From the NCBI GenBank assembly GCA_015060395.1, contig SUYP01000018.1:1-62921 (forward strand): DNA of 62,921 nt, read 5' to 3'. Positions 9,109-18,060 of this stretch are shown here, one piece after another. Position 1 is the stretch's first letter, and every line of letters begins with the position of its first letter. A model generated the notes under the pieces. That model saw only the letters and a program-made list of their open reading frames with translations. It made no database searches and was not told the origin of the DNA. Origin of the DNA: Bacteroidales bacterium (GTDB lineage: Bacteria; Bacteroidota; Bacteroidia; Bacteroidales; UBA932). The position numbers and the translations under genes are program-made.

Positions 9109-9999
9109 ATGAAGAAACATTCTTTCGGCGAATGGATGATCGCTGTCAGACCTTGGTCTTTTCCGGCATCTGCTATGCCCGTCATAACCTCTATCACCTA
9201 CCTTTTCTGGAAAGGAGCTGAAATCAACTGGATCTTCGGCCTTTGGGCGCTGGTGAACATCGTTATATTCCACGCTGCCGGCAACACCTGGAGCGATTAT
9301 TTCGATTTCAGGAAGAAAGTCGATGCTGAGGACACTTTCGGAGCGAAGACCCTTACTACCGGAATGTTTACCGAAAAGGAGATATTCCGCCTCTCACTTT
9401 CCCTTACTGTAGTTGCAACGGTTGCCGGACTTGCACTTATGGCGTTGACCGGACTTCCGCTTCTGTGGATCGGACTCGGAGGCGTGCTTTGCACTCTCCT
9501 GTATCCGATGCTGAAATACAATGCATTGGGCGATCTCGTCATCCTGATGGCATACGCTTTCCTTCCGACCATCGGAACGTCATTCGTTACAACAGGAGCA
9601 ATCGACTGGAGTGTACTGCTGATCGCCCTTCCTGTGGGGCTCATCACCGACGGTATCCTGCATTCAAACAATACCAGAGACACTCTTACCGACCGACGGG
9701 CAGGCATCAAGACAATGGCTATGGGCCTGGGACACAAAGCATCTGCGATACTCTACGGATTCGAGGTCATCTTTCCATACGTATGGATCGGAGTGCTCTC
9801 CATTATAGGACTGATGCCTATCACTACCATTGTGATATTCCTTACTCTGGCAGTTGCCATCGGATGTGCAAAGACAATGATGCACTCCCTTGAAGGAGGC
9901 TCGGGTGTAATAGCCGATCTGGATGTCAGGACAGCCAATCTGCAGCTGATGTTCTCTGCTCTGCTGACAGTGGCATTCATCGTTGCAAAATTCATATAA
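9109..9999 (+). CDS. menA: UbiA-family prenyltransferase, probable 1,4-dihydroxy-2-naphthoate polyprenyltransferase
   Basis: This 296-residue membrane enzyme attaches the polyprenyl tail to dihydroxynaphthoate in menaquinone synthesis. The N-terminal RPWSFPASAMPV resembles MenA (RPxTLPxA). The two Asp-rich motifs that bind Mg-diphosphate are visible: NTWSDYFDF (near residue 65) and NNTRDTLTDRRAGIKT (near 185). The second is very like the MenA signature NNLRDxxxDRRAGKxT, which favours MenA over UbiA. About eight or nine helices are present. Other men genes are not in the window. It is followed after 4 nt by a CPBP protease gene. Confidence 0.78.
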   Translation: MKKHSFGEWMIAVRPWSFPASAMPVITSITYLFWKGAEINWIFGLWALVNIVIFHAAGNTWSDYFDFRKKVDAEDTFGAKTLTTGMFTEKEIFRLSLSLTVVATVAGLALMALTGLPLLWIGLGGVLCTLLYPMLKYNALGDLVILMAYAFLPTIGTSFVTTGAIDWSVLLIALPVGLITDGILHSNNTRDTLTDRRAGIKTMAMGLGHKASAILYGFEVIFPYVWIGVLSIIGLMPITTIVIFLTLAVAIGCAKTMMHSLEGGSGVIADLDVRTANLQLMFSALLTVAFIVAKFI

Positions 10000-10003
10000 G
10001 CAA

Positions 10004-10642
10004 ATGGATTCCAATAACATATCATTAAAGAAACCGGCCGTCGGCATCTGCCTGGCGGCCGTTCTTTGGACTATAATGTTCTCCCCCTGGACGGCGCCAC
10101 ACGTGAATTTCTGGGTGATGATGACCTGCTCCGGAGCTACCCTGACACTCTTTACATTCTGGGCACGACCGCACTGGTGGAAAGATGTGCGCTTTGATTT
10201 GAACAATATTCTGCTTGGCATCGTTCTGGCTGCAGCTCTCTGGGGCATATTCTGGCTCGGAGAGTTCTTCTCCACACTGCTCTTCGACTTTGCCAGACCT
10301 CAGGTGGACAACATATACGGAATGAAGGAAGGAGAAAATCCGTGGATCCTCAGTTTCCTGATGCTGTTCATAATAGGCCCTGCTGAGGAGATTTTCTGGA
10401 GAGGATGCATACAGAACCGCCTGTCTGCCCGTTGGAATCCCAACATCGGCTTCATAGTGACAACGCTGGTATATGGACTGGTGCACCTCTCAAAGTTTAA
10501 CTTTATGCTGATTATGGCAGCTATGGTGGCCGGCTTCGTATGGGGACTGGCTTATCGCTTCTTTCCTGAAAAAATCGGTGCAATAATCCTTTCCCACGCC
10601 CTGTGGGACTGCGCCGTATTTATATGGTTCCCGATAATGTAG
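10004..10642 (+). CDS. CPBP-family intramembrane glutamic endopeptidase (CAAX-protease-like)
   Basis: This 212-residue membrane protein carries the CPBP (Abi) signature: motif 1 PAEEIFWRG with the Glu-Glu-x3-Arg, motif 2 with a histidine in LVHLSKFNF, and motif 3 SHALWD. Homologues are intramembrane proteases, some linked to bacteriocin self-immunity or protein processing; the target here is unknown. The ATG at 10004 is preferred over a TTG inside menA. The 4-nt gap makes it co-transcribed with menA. A very strong hairpin follows. Confidence 0.88.
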   Translation: MDSNNISLKKPAVGICLAAVLWTIMFSPWTAPHVNFWVMMTCSGATLTLFTFWARPHWWKDVRFDLNNILLGIVLAAALWGIFWLGEFFSTLLFDFARPQVDNIYGMKEGENPWILSFLMLFIIGPAEEIFWRGCIQNRLSARWNPNIGFIVTTLVYGLVHLSKFNFMLIMAAMVAGFVWGLAYRFFPEKIGAIILSHALWDCAVFIWFPIM

Positions 10643-10656
10643 CCACATAAATAATT

Positions 10657-10727
10657 AGCTATCACTAATTTACGTCAAATGCCTGCTGTCGGTCTGCAGC
10701 AGGCATTTGACGTAACTGATTATTGTT
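10657..10727. repeat. long perfect palindrome between convergent genes (GCCTGCTG type, REP-related arms)
   Basis: An 18-bp perfect stem (TACGTCAAATGCCTGCTG, 10671-10688, paired with 10697-10714) encloses an 8-nt loop. Flanks read TATCACTAATT on the left and AACTGATTATTG on the right, echoing the TTAC...GTAA and TGAT arms of the REP-like elements near the RAYT gene. It lies between the ends of the CPBP and uridine-kinase genes and would also act as a two-way terminator. Confidence 0.7.
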
Positions 10728-10741
10728 CAGCAGATTGCGCG

Positions 10742-12442
10742 TCAGAGCATTTGGCCGTCGATGAATTCCCTCAGAATGGATGTAGGAGGGATCGCTGCCA
10801 TTTCTGCAGGAGTCAGTGCAACTATATAATCCAGGAACTTCAGCATTCTGGACGCTTCGGTATATGCCGGAGAAGACGGTGATATGCGGCGCAGAAGCGG
10901 TTCAGCAAAGTATTTCAAGACCGGAAGCTCGAATATATGAGCCGAGTTGAACACAGCGTCGGCATTCTCCTGGAACGGGAATATGTTGCGGTTCTCTCCC
11001 CTGCGCACACTCTGCCACATAGTTATGGTATTCTCCGGAACGATGCCTCTGGTGCGGTTGTCACGTATCATACGGCGGAGCATACGGTTGTCAGATGTGG
11101 AGATATTGTTGTTCTCATCTATCGAAAGTGAAGTCAAGGCCGAAGCAAATACACGGAATACCTTCGAACTGTCCACATCAGGAATCATTGCCGGATTAAG
11201 AGCGTGTATTCCCTCCATTATGAGAATATCCTTCTCGTGAAGCTGCATAAGATTACCCTCGAAATATTTCCTGCCTTCCTTGAAATCAAAGCGCGGGATC
11301 TCGACTTCCTTGCCTGCCAGAAGGTCATTCAGCTGCTGTCCGAGAAGCTTGAGATCCATAGCCCCGAGGCATTCGAAATCATATTCCCCGTTCTCGTCCT
11401 TTGGAGTGAACTCCCTGTCCACAAAGTAGTTATCAAGTTCGATGACCTTCGGATTCATACCAAGGATACGGCACTGAAGTGCAAGCCTCTTGGATGTGGA
11501 TGTCTTTCCGCTGCTTGACGGACCGGCAATGAACACAATCTTCACCGAGCCTCTGCGGGCATATATCTGGTCAGCGATATCAGCATATCTTCTTTCGTGA
11601 AGAGCCTCGGAAAGATTGATCAGGTCGATGATTTCCCCGGAAAGCACCTTCTGATTGAGAGTACCTACTCCCTTGACCCCCATAACGGAACACCAGTCAG
11701 AGTGCTCCTTAAGGGCCGTAGCAAGCTTAGACTGCCTCTTCATAGGAAGAACCTTGCCGAAATCTCCGTCCATAGGATATTGCAGGCAGAAGCCATCGTT
11801 GAAGCCCGCGATGTCGAAGGTCTTGAGGCATCCGGTTGACGGAGTGAGAGGCCCATAGAAGGTATCAGCCTGACCATCAAGAAAATACACATTATAATTG
11901 AATCGGCCGATGGTCTTGAGGAGATTGACCTTCTCGGTCTGTCCGTTACGTGTGAACAGAGTCTCACATTCTCCCAGACTCATCATCTTCTTGCAGAAAG
12001 GCATATCAGCAGCTATGATCTCCCTCATCTTGTCCTCGATGCTCTGAAGTTCTTCATCTGTAGCAAAATATACCCTCGGACGTCCGTCCTCCATCGGCTC
12101 CGCCTCACGGATCTCGCAATAGAGACCGCTTGGAAGAGAATAATCTATGCTCAAGACCTTATCCGGATATATATCCCTGATCACTTTCTGAAGAACGAAG
12201 CACAACGAACGGATATATGTACGTCTGCCGTCCGGATGATCATAGCCTACAAACCTCACATTATGAGGATTGATTATCTTATAATCCAAAGACTTGAGCT
12301 TGTTGTCAACCAGAGCAGCCAATACCTGCATATTGTCATTTATCGTCGGGCAAAGCTGTCCTGAGAGCTCAGAAAGAGTTGTACCCATCATTACCTTCAC
12401 GTATGAACGGGTATTTTCGCAATAGATTCTTATATCTTCCAT
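10742..12442 (-). CDS. uridine kinase-like nucleoside kinase with N-terminal TGS/ThrRS-like domains
   Basis: This 566-residue protein has an N-terminal half resembling the TGS and second additional domains of threonyl-tRNA synthetase (about 1-270) and a C-terminal P-loop uridine/phosphoribulokinase domain. The Walker A motif is GPSSSGKTSTSKRL (near 295), followed by the ELDNYF and MEGIHALNP motifs. Such fusions are common in Bacteroidota and are annotated as nucleoside kinases; uridine or cytidine is the likely substrate, and the role of the tRNA-synthetase-like part is unclear. It starts 3 nt after uvrA ends, so the two form an operon. Confidence 0.85.
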   Translation of the reverse strand: MEDIRIYCENTRSYVKVMMGTTLSELSGQLCPTINDNMQVLAALVDNKLKSLDYKIINPHNVRFVGYDHPDGRRTYIRSLCFVLQKVIRDIYPDKVLSIDYSLPSGLYCEIREAEPMEDGRPRVYFATDEELQSIEDKMREIIAADMPFCKKMMSLGECETLFTRNGQTEKVNLLKTIGRFNYNVYFLDGQADTFYGPLTPSTGCLKTFDIAGFNDGFCLQYPMDGDFGKVLPMKRQSKLATALKEHSDWCSVMGVKGVGTLNQKVLSGEIIDLINLSEALHERRYADIADQIYARRGSVKIVFIAGPSSSGKTSTSKRLALQCRILGMNPKVIELDNYFVDREFTPKDENGEYDFECLGAMDLKLLGQQLNDLLAGKEVEIPRFDFKEGRKYFEGNLMQLHEKDILIMEGIHALNPAMIPDVDSSKVFRVFASALTSLSIDENNNISTSDNRMLRRMIRDNRTRGIVPENTITMWQSVRRGENRNIFPFQENADAVFNSAHIFELPVLKYFAEPLLRRISPSSPAYTEASRMLKFLDYIVALTPAEMAAIPPTSILREFIDGQML

Positions 12443-12445
12443 TTG

Positions 12446-15199
12446 TTACAGAATTTCTTTAAGGAACGGTCCTGTCACGGAATCCGGATTGTCTGCAAGC
12501 TGCTCAGGTGTTCCCTCTGCAACTATTCTTCCTCCTTTCTTTCCGCCTTCCGGACCCATATCAAACAAATAATCGACAGATTTGAGCACATCAAGGTTAT
12601 GCTCTATTATTATCACGGTATTGCCCTGCTCCACAAGCTGCTGCAGCACGTCCATCAGCACCTTTATATCATCGAAGTGCAGACCTGTAGTCGGCTCGTC
12701 AAGGATGTAAAGGGTATTTCCCGTACCTTTTCTCGCAAGTTCCGCCGCAAGCTTCATTCTCTGGCTTTCGCCGCCGGACAGAGTCACTGCCGACTGTCCC
12801 AGCTGGACATATCCCAGGCCTACATCCACCATAGCCTTAAGCTTGGAAGCTATTGAAGGTATGTTCTGGAAAAACTCGTATGCCTCGCTTATCGGCATTT
12901 CCAGCACGTCGTTGATGTTCTTGCCCTTGTATTTTACCGCAAGGGTATCATTCTTATAGCGACGTCCCCTGCACTCGTTGCACACCACATTCACCGAAGG
13001 GAGGAAGTTCATCTCAATCACCTTTATTCCTGCTCCCTTGCATTCTTCACAACGGCCTCCGGCCACATTGAAAGAGAATCTCCCGGCCTTGAAGCCACGG
13101 ACCTTCGCATCAGGAGTGGCTTCGAAAAGGTTTCGGATATCATTGAACACTCCTGTAAAAGTAGCAGGATTGCTTCGCGGTGTACGGCCTATCGGGCTCT
13201 GGTCTATTTCTATAAGCTTATCTATGTTCTCGATGCCGACAATCCTGTCGTAAGGCAGAGGCTGCATCTTGGCGTTGTAGAACTTGTTCTTGAGCACCGG
13301 CATCAGCGTCTCGTTGATAAGGGACGACTTGCCGCTTCCGCTTACTCCCGCAATTCCTATGAGCATTCCCAGAGGGAAATCGACATCTACATTCTTCAGA
13401 TTGTTGCCTCTGGCGCCACGTATTCCCAAGGTCAGGCCGTTGCCGCTCCTTCTTTCTACCGGAACCTCGATCTTCTTCTTCCCAAGCAGATAGTCCAGAG
13501 TTGTGGAACTTCCCTCCGATATCTTGTCAACCGGACCGTTATAGCATATACGTCCGCCTTCCTCTCCGGCTCCCGGCCCCACATCCACAAGCCAGTCCGC
13601 CGACATCATCGTCTCTGCATCGTGCTCCACGACCATCACCGAATTACCCTCGTCACGGAGCTTCTTGAGCGAAGCTATGAGCTTGCGGTTGTCCCTCTGA
13701 TGCAGTCCGATGGACGGTTCATCCAGTATATACAGCACATTCACCAGCTTTGACCCGATCTGGGTCGCAAGCCTGATACGCTGGCTCTCACCTCCTGACA
13801 ATGAGGCTGTTGCGCGATCAAGAGAAAGGTAATCCAGACCTACATCCAGAAGGAAGGAGACCCTGTCCTTGAGTTCTTTCAGGATATCGCGCGCGATTAT
13901 GCTTTCGCGTCTGCCGAAAATCTCATCGAGCGAGTTCAGCCATTCGCTGAGCTGGCCAATCTCCATTGCGGCCACCTCGGAAATGGTCTTGCCGTCAATC
14001 TTGAAATATGTAGTTTCCTTATTGAGTCTTGTTCCACCGCACACCGGACATACTATCTTATCGTGAATGTCACCCACAATGCCGGAGAAGGAAACCATCT
14101 CTGAAGAGGAGCCTTCTCCCACCCTGAAAAGCTCATCCGAACCGAACACTATCAGAGATACCACCTCATCAGGAAGCTCCTCGATAGGATCGTATAAAGA
14201 AAAATTATATTTGCGGGCGATGGATCTTATGACGTCGAATTTCTTTGTCTCACGGATCTTGCCCAAAGGGACGATTCCTCCGTCTGCGATAGACCTGGCC
14301 CGGTTCGGGATGATGGTGTCCATATTGACATCCACTATGATTCCGAGTCCCTTGCAGTGAGGGCAATATCCCTGCGGGGAATTGAAAGAGAAGGAATGCG
14401 GAGCAGGCTCTGCCAGAGATATGCCAGTGTCCGGACAGACAAGATGCTTGGAGAAATGGTGCACCTCCCGGGTCTCCATATCCATTATGGCCAGGGATCC
14501 CTTTCCGAAGTTCAGAGCCGACATCACCGACGACTTGATACGCTTCTCATCCTTCTGGGTCGGCTTCAGACGATCGATCACCAGTTCTATGAAATGGGCC
14601 TTGTAGCGGTCCAGGGCCGTTACTTCATTCAGTTCACAAAGCTCGCCGTCTATCCTCGCCTGTGTATATCCGCGCTTGCGCATCTGCTCCAGAAGTTCCT
14701 TGTAATGTCCCTTGCGACCCTTCACCATCGGAGCAAGAAGATAACATTTCCTTTCCTTGTAATTCTCCATTATCAAAGAAACGATCTGCTCATCGGTATA
14801 TCTGACCATCGCCTTGCCGGTCTGAGGAGAATATGCCGTAGAAGCCCTCGCATAAAGGAGTCGGAGGAAGTCATATATCTCTGTGATAGTGCCTACAGTG
14901 GAACGTGGGTTGTTGCCGGTGGTCTTCTGCTCTATTGCTATTATAGGGCTGAGGCCGGTAATGGACTCGACCTCAGGCTTTTCCAATATGCCCATAAAAT
15001 GCTTGGCGTATGTAGAAAGCGTATCCATATAACGCCTCTGTCCCTCGGCATAGATGGTGTCGAAGGCCAGTGACGACTTTCCGCTGCCGCTCAATCCGGT
15101 GATGACGACAAACTGTCCGCGAGGAATTGCCAGAGAGGCTCCCTTCAGATTATGAGCCTTCGCTCCCTGTATCTCTATATAATCGTTCTTCTTCTCCAT
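12446..15199 (-). CDS. uvrA: excinuclease ABC subunit A
   Basis: This is the 917-residue DNA-damage recognition ATPase of nucleotide excision repair. Two ABC modules are present: Walker A GLSGSGKSSLAFDT near residue 35 and GVSGSGKSSLINET near 630, each with LSGGESQRI/LSGGESQRM signatures. The second zinc finger (CEECKGAGIKVIEM ... CNECRGRRY) is intact. The first has CPDTG instead of CPxCG, so one zinc ligand is replaced, as in one of the UvrA paralogues I recall from Bacteroidota. The length is near normal (about 940). It is transcribed with the kinase gene downstream. Confidence 0.94.
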   Translation of the reverse strand: MEKKNDYIEIQGAKAHNLKGASLAIPRGQFVVITGLSGSGKSSLAFDTIYAEGQRRYMDTLSTYAKHFMGILEKPEVESITGLSPIIAIEQKTTGNNPRSTVGTITEIYDFLRLLYARASTAYSPQTGKAMVRYTDEQIVSLIMENYKERKCYLLAPMVKGRKGHYKELLEQMRKRGYTQARIDGELCELNEVTALDRYKAHFIELVIDRLKPTQKDEKRIKSSVMSALNFGKGSLAIMDMETREVHHFSKHLVCPDTGISLAEPAPHSFSFNSPQGYCPHCKGLGIIVDVNMDTIIPNRARSIADGGIVPLGKIRETKKFDVIRSIARKYNFSLYDPIEELPDEVVSLIVFGSDELFRVGEGSSSEMVSFSGIVGDIHDKIVCPVCGGTRLNKETTYFKIDGKTISEVAAMEIGQLSEWLNSLDEIFGRRESIIARDILKELKDRVSFLLDVGLDYLSLDRATASLSGGESQRIRLATQIGSKLVNVLYILDEPSIGLHQRDNRKLIASLKKLRDEGNSVMVVEHDAETMMSADWLVDVGPGAGEEGGRICYNGPVDKISEGSSTTLDYLLGKKKIEVPVERRSGNGLTLGIRGARGNNLKNVDVDFPLGMLIGIAGVSGSGKSSLINETLMPVLKNKFYNAKMQPLPYDRIVGIENIDKLIEIDQSPIGRTPRSNPATFTGVFNDIRNLFEATPDAKVRGFKAGRFSFNVAGGRCEECKGAGIKVIEMNFLPSVNVVCNECRGRRYKNDTLAVKYKGKNINDVLEMPISEAYEFFQNIPSIASKLKAMVDVGLGYVQLGQSAVTLSGGESQRMKLAAELARKGTGNTLYILDEPTTGLHFDDIKVLMDVLQQLVEQGNTVIIIEHNLDVLKSVDYLFDMGPEGGKKGGRIVAEGTPEQLADNPDSVTGPFLKEIL

Positions 15200-15211
15200 A
15201 ACGTAACCCGG

Positions 15212-15260
15212 CCGGTCCCCTGTTTCCGATTTCAGGCCACCGGCGCAGTTTACAAATATA
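15212..15260 (-). promoter_or_regulatory. uvrA -7 box and 5'-UTR stem-loop
   Basis: On the minus strand, TATATTTG (15253-15260) fits TAnnTTTG. Just downstream, about where transcription should start, lies a two-part stem: CCGGT / ACCGG outside and CCTG / CAGG inside (15212-15243), ending 12 nt before the ATG. I saw no LexA-type box. Confidence 0.55.
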
Positions 15261-15300
15261 GCAATTTTTCCTCAAAACATTACAGAAAACACCAACACCC

Positions 15301-15394
15301 TATCCAGCAACCGTTTACGCATTCCACGTGCTCCCCCTTTCCCTGCACGTACATTGCATAACACCCTGAACATCAAAATATTACCCTCTGATGT
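15301..15394 (+). repeat. REP-like palindrome on the 3' side of the RAYT gene
   Basis: The core is ACGTGC (15326-15331), a 13-nt loop starting TCCCC, then GCACGT (15345-15350). The left arm reads TATCCAGCAACCGTTTAC. The right side ends in TTACCCTCTGA, shared with the copy near 44480, and runs into the last codons of the RAYT gene. It belongs to the family described at 16603, 23029, 23446 and 44388. Confidence 0.65.
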
Positions 15395-16307
15395 CAAGGT
15401 GCAGGAATTTGCAAATCTGCCTATCTGTAGCAGATGTAACGACCTTCAACTGCCGGAACAGGTCCATTTTCCTATCTTCCGGCCACGTAATCAGTCTCCG
15501 CACAACCGCATCATCCATCGTACGGCGGCAATATGACAACATTTCACCATAGGCCTGGTCAGAGAATGCATTGAATTCCTCCCTCAGATCATATTCTCCT
15601 CCGGTATTGGAGTTAATCGCAGTCAACATAGTATCGTATGAATCATAATATGAGACCAAATCACTATAGTCAAACGGACAGTACCTGATAATAATATAAT
15701 CGATCAATTCTTCCCACTGCTTGCTATCAAGACTGTTACGCCATCTTTTAAGCACGGGATAATTGACCGGCTCACCCACACTGCACATCCAATCGACCTC
15801 TTTTCTGGCTCGCTTTAAAGCAACAGGCATTTTACGTGGAGACGTTCTTCCGGAAAAAGGATTTGTGTCATTGATATATGGCAGAAAACTCCATCTGAAT
15901 TGTTCCGCCTTCACACATAATTGCTTCTCGACCGGATTGTTGAAGAGATATGCTATAGCAGAATGTATCTTTTTCAGCCCCCATTTGGGAGCGCTTCCGA
16001 AATTCTTGTGGAAAAGACGTCCTTTTCTGCCTATAGACCCGTTGAAGACACGGGCAAACCAGGATGTGCAATGATCCATAAAAGCGCTGATGGATTCCAC
16101 CTTTTCTGAAACAAGCAAAGAGTGGAAATGATCATACATAAGGCATAATCCAAGAACCTTGACATCAGAAGCGGTTTTTGCACATACCGAAAAAATCGTA
16201 TAAAACACCAGACGATCTTCATCGCAATAAAAAAGGTTGAACCCATTATGGGCTCTCTGATAGATGTGATTCGGGACATCTTTGTAAAATCTTCTCTTCT
16301 TTCTCAT
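15381..16307 (-). CDS. REP-associated tyrosine transposase (RAYT, Y1/HUH family)
   Basis: This 308-residue protein belongs to the Y1 transposase family that mobilises or maintains REP palindromes. The metal-binding HUH motif is YDHFHSLL (His60, His62) and the likely catalytic tyrosine is Tyr120 in AIAYLFNNPVEK, in the usual YxxxNPV context. RLFHKNFGSAP is also typical of the family. The C-terminal ~170 residues are an extra helical part ending in a possible helix-turn-helix (TDRQICKFLHL). The start at 16307 (MRKKRRFY) is chosen because earlier in-frame codons read through the upstream palindrome. It appears intact, with palindromes on both sides. Confidence 0.85.
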   Translation of the reverse strand: MRKKRRFYKDVPNHIYQRAHNGFNLFYCDEDRLVFYTIFSVCAKTASDVKVLGLCLMYDHFHSLLVSEKVESISAFMDHCTSWFARVFNGSIGRKGRLFHKNFGSAPKWGLKKIHSAIAYLFNNPVEKQLCVKAEQFRWSFLPYINDTNPFSGRTSPRKMPVALKRARKEVDWMCSVGEPVNYPVLKRWRNSLDSKQWEELIDYIIIRYCPFDYSDLVSYYDSYDTMLTAINSNTGGEYDLREEFNAFSDQAYGEMLSYCRRTMDDAVVRRLITWPEDRKMDLFRQLKVVTSATDRQICKFLHLDIRG

Positions 16308-16338
16308 ATCTCGATAAATTTTAGCAATGCCTATATCA

Positions 16339-16415
16339 TTGACTATCAACCGATTATCGCTTATCCGTGCCACACCAGGCGAGGCACGCAGATACAGCAA
16401 TCAATTGATAGTCAG
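16339..16415 (-). repeat. imperfect palindrome just upstream of the RAYT gene
   Basis: Outer arms TGACTATCAA (16340-16349) and TTGATAGTCA (16405-16414) are perfect. Inner arms CGTGCC (16366-16371) and GGCACG (16383-16388) enclose an 11-nt loop. The arms between them match imperfectly. The CGTGCC...GGCACG core resembles the CGTGC...GCACG core of the other REP-like elements. It lies 32 nt before the RAYT start codon. Confidence 0.65.
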
Positions 16416-16590
16416 AAGGTTGAGCACCGCCTTTGCAGCGATTCCCTCCGCACAAATCTATCGGAAACAGGAAAAACTCTATTTAAAAAAAAGAAAAATG
16501 TGGTGAATAAATTTTATGTTCTTGCAATTTATCCGAAAAAACTACTATTTTATAGTTGGAGCAAGAGAACGGGAGGAGAGTAATGCAATG

Positions 16591-16666
16591 TGTATCAGCG
16601 CATTACGTCTTCTACGTGCTGCACTTTAGGGAGCACGCAGAAGACGTAAATGATTGCAGGTCAGAG
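16591..16666 (-). repeat. REP-like palindrome downstream of the CoA-transferase gene
   Basis: An 18-nt arm (TTACGTCTTCTACGTGCT, 16603-16620) pairs with 16632-16649 with one mismatch around an 11-nt loop. Read on the minus strand, the core is GCGTGCTCCCTAAAGTGC, matching the copies near 23060, 23480 and 44415. The 3' flank (plus strand) carries GGTCAGAGCGATAGGG. It may also terminate the CoA-transferase transcript. The rest of 16416-16590 is AT-rich with nothing recognised. Confidence 0.7.
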
Positions 16667-16681
16667 CGATAGGGTCTGATA

Positions 16682-17974
16682 CTATTTCAGGCGCAGGTAG
16701 GTGTAGCCGAAACGGGCGGCAGCTGCACGGTCGAGGTCTTCACGGACTGACGGATGGGCAATCTGAATCAGGGCCTTGGCTCGCTCAGCAAGGCTTTTTC
16801 CACGAAGATCGGCCACACCGTATTCGGTGACGATATTCTGGACGAAATGGCGGGTTGTCACAACTCCGGCGCCTTCGGCAAGGACAGGATTGATCTTCGA
16901 AACGCCTTTTTCCGTCATCGAAGGAATGGCGATGAATGTCTTTCCACCCTCGGAGAGGGATCCGCCATACATAAAGTCGTGCTGACCGCCTACACCGGAT
17001 ATGATGCGGGTACCTACAGAGTCTGCGCAGACCTGGCCGGTCAGATCGACCTCAACAGCCGAATTTATAGCCATCACCTTTGGATTCTGCGCTATGCGGA
17101 ACGGATCGTTGGTCCAGGCTACATCCTTGAGGATCAGGTCATCGCGATAATTCATATAGTCATACAGACGTTTAGAGCCTAAAGCCAGAGAGGCCACCGA
17201 TATACCCGGGCATATCTTCTTGCAGGAGTTGTCGATTACTCCGCTTTCCAGAAGAGGGAGTACGCCGTCTGTCATCGCTTCAGTATGCAGGCCCAGATGC
17301 TGATGATCCTTCAAGGCTGAAAGGACTGCGTTCGGGATGCCTCCGACTCCGATCTGCAGGGTAGCCCCGTCCGGAATCATTTCTGCAATATGACGGCCAA
17401 TTGCCGTATCGATTTCCGTCGGAACAGCAGTAGGAACCTCCACCAGCGGATCATCCACTTCGACAGCCGCATCAATCCTGGAAACGTGTATCAAGGCATC
17501 TCCATACGAGAATGGCATAGCCTTGTTTACCTGCACAATCACCTTTTTCGCACATTCTGTAGCCGAAACAGCCAGATCGGCAGACACTCCGAACGAACAA
17601 TACCCCTCGGCATTCGGAGGAGACACATTGAGGAAAACCGCATCCAGCGGAAGGGTCCCGTCACGGAAAAGGCCCGGGATTTCCCCCAGAAACGCCGGTA
17701 TCGTGGAACCATAGCCGGCTGCAAGCCATTTGCGGATGTTATTGGCCACGAAAAGGCTCTTCACGTTGAACGAGTCCTTATATTCTGGCTTGCAATACGG
17801 AGCCTCGCAACGGCCCACGGCAAATGCCGCATATATGGTAACATCCTTTAATTCCGCTCCTCGGTCAGCGAGAGCCTGGGAAAGGACCTCCGGGATGGAC
17901 GTACTTCCCTGGATATATATGCTTTCGCCGGAATTTATCAGCTGGACGGCCTCAGCCGCTGTCATTATTTTCAT
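16682..17974 (-). CDS. acetyl-CoA hydrolase/transferase family protein (CoA-transferase)
   Basis: This 430-residue protein has the fold of the family containing 4-hydroxybutyrate CoA-transferase and succinyl-CoA:acetate CoA-transferase. Glycine motifs such as LQIGVGGIPNAVL and SGVGGQHDFMYGGSLSEGG form the CoA site. The expected catalytic glutamate lies in LHTEAMTDG (near residue 240). The reaction would move CoA between an acyl-CoA and a carboxylate such as acetate, butyrate or succinate, which fits anaerobic fermentation; the exact acid is not decidable. The neighbouring aminotransferase, 86 nt upstream on the same strand, might feed the same pathway. Confidence 0.88.
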   Translation of the reverse strand: MKIMTAAEAVQLINSGESIYIQGSTSIPEVLSQALADRGAELKDVTIYAAFAVGRCEAPYCKPEYKDSFNVKSLFVANNIRKWLAAGYGSTIPAFLGEIPGLFRDGTLPLDAVFLNVSPPNAEGYCSFGVSADLAVSATECAKKVIVQVNKAMPFSYGDALIHVSRIDAAVEVDDPLVEVPTAVPTEIDTAIGRHIAEMIPDGATLQIGVGGIPNAVLSALKDHQHLGLHTEAMTDGVLPLLESGVIDNSCKKICPGISVASLALGSKRLYDYMNYRDDLILKDVAWTNDPFRIAQNPKVMAINSAVEVDLTGQVCADSVGTRIISGVGGQHDFMYGGSLSEGGKTFIAIPSMTEKGVSKINPVLAEGAGVVTTRHFVQNIVTEYGVADLRGKSLAERAKALIQIAHPSVREDLDRAAAARFGYTYLRLK

Positions 17975-18060
17975 AGTATCTTGGTTGTTTGTCCGTTAAA
18001 ACGGCCATTTTACGGATATCAGGCGCATATTTCAACAGTTCATCCGCAAAATAAGTTTAT

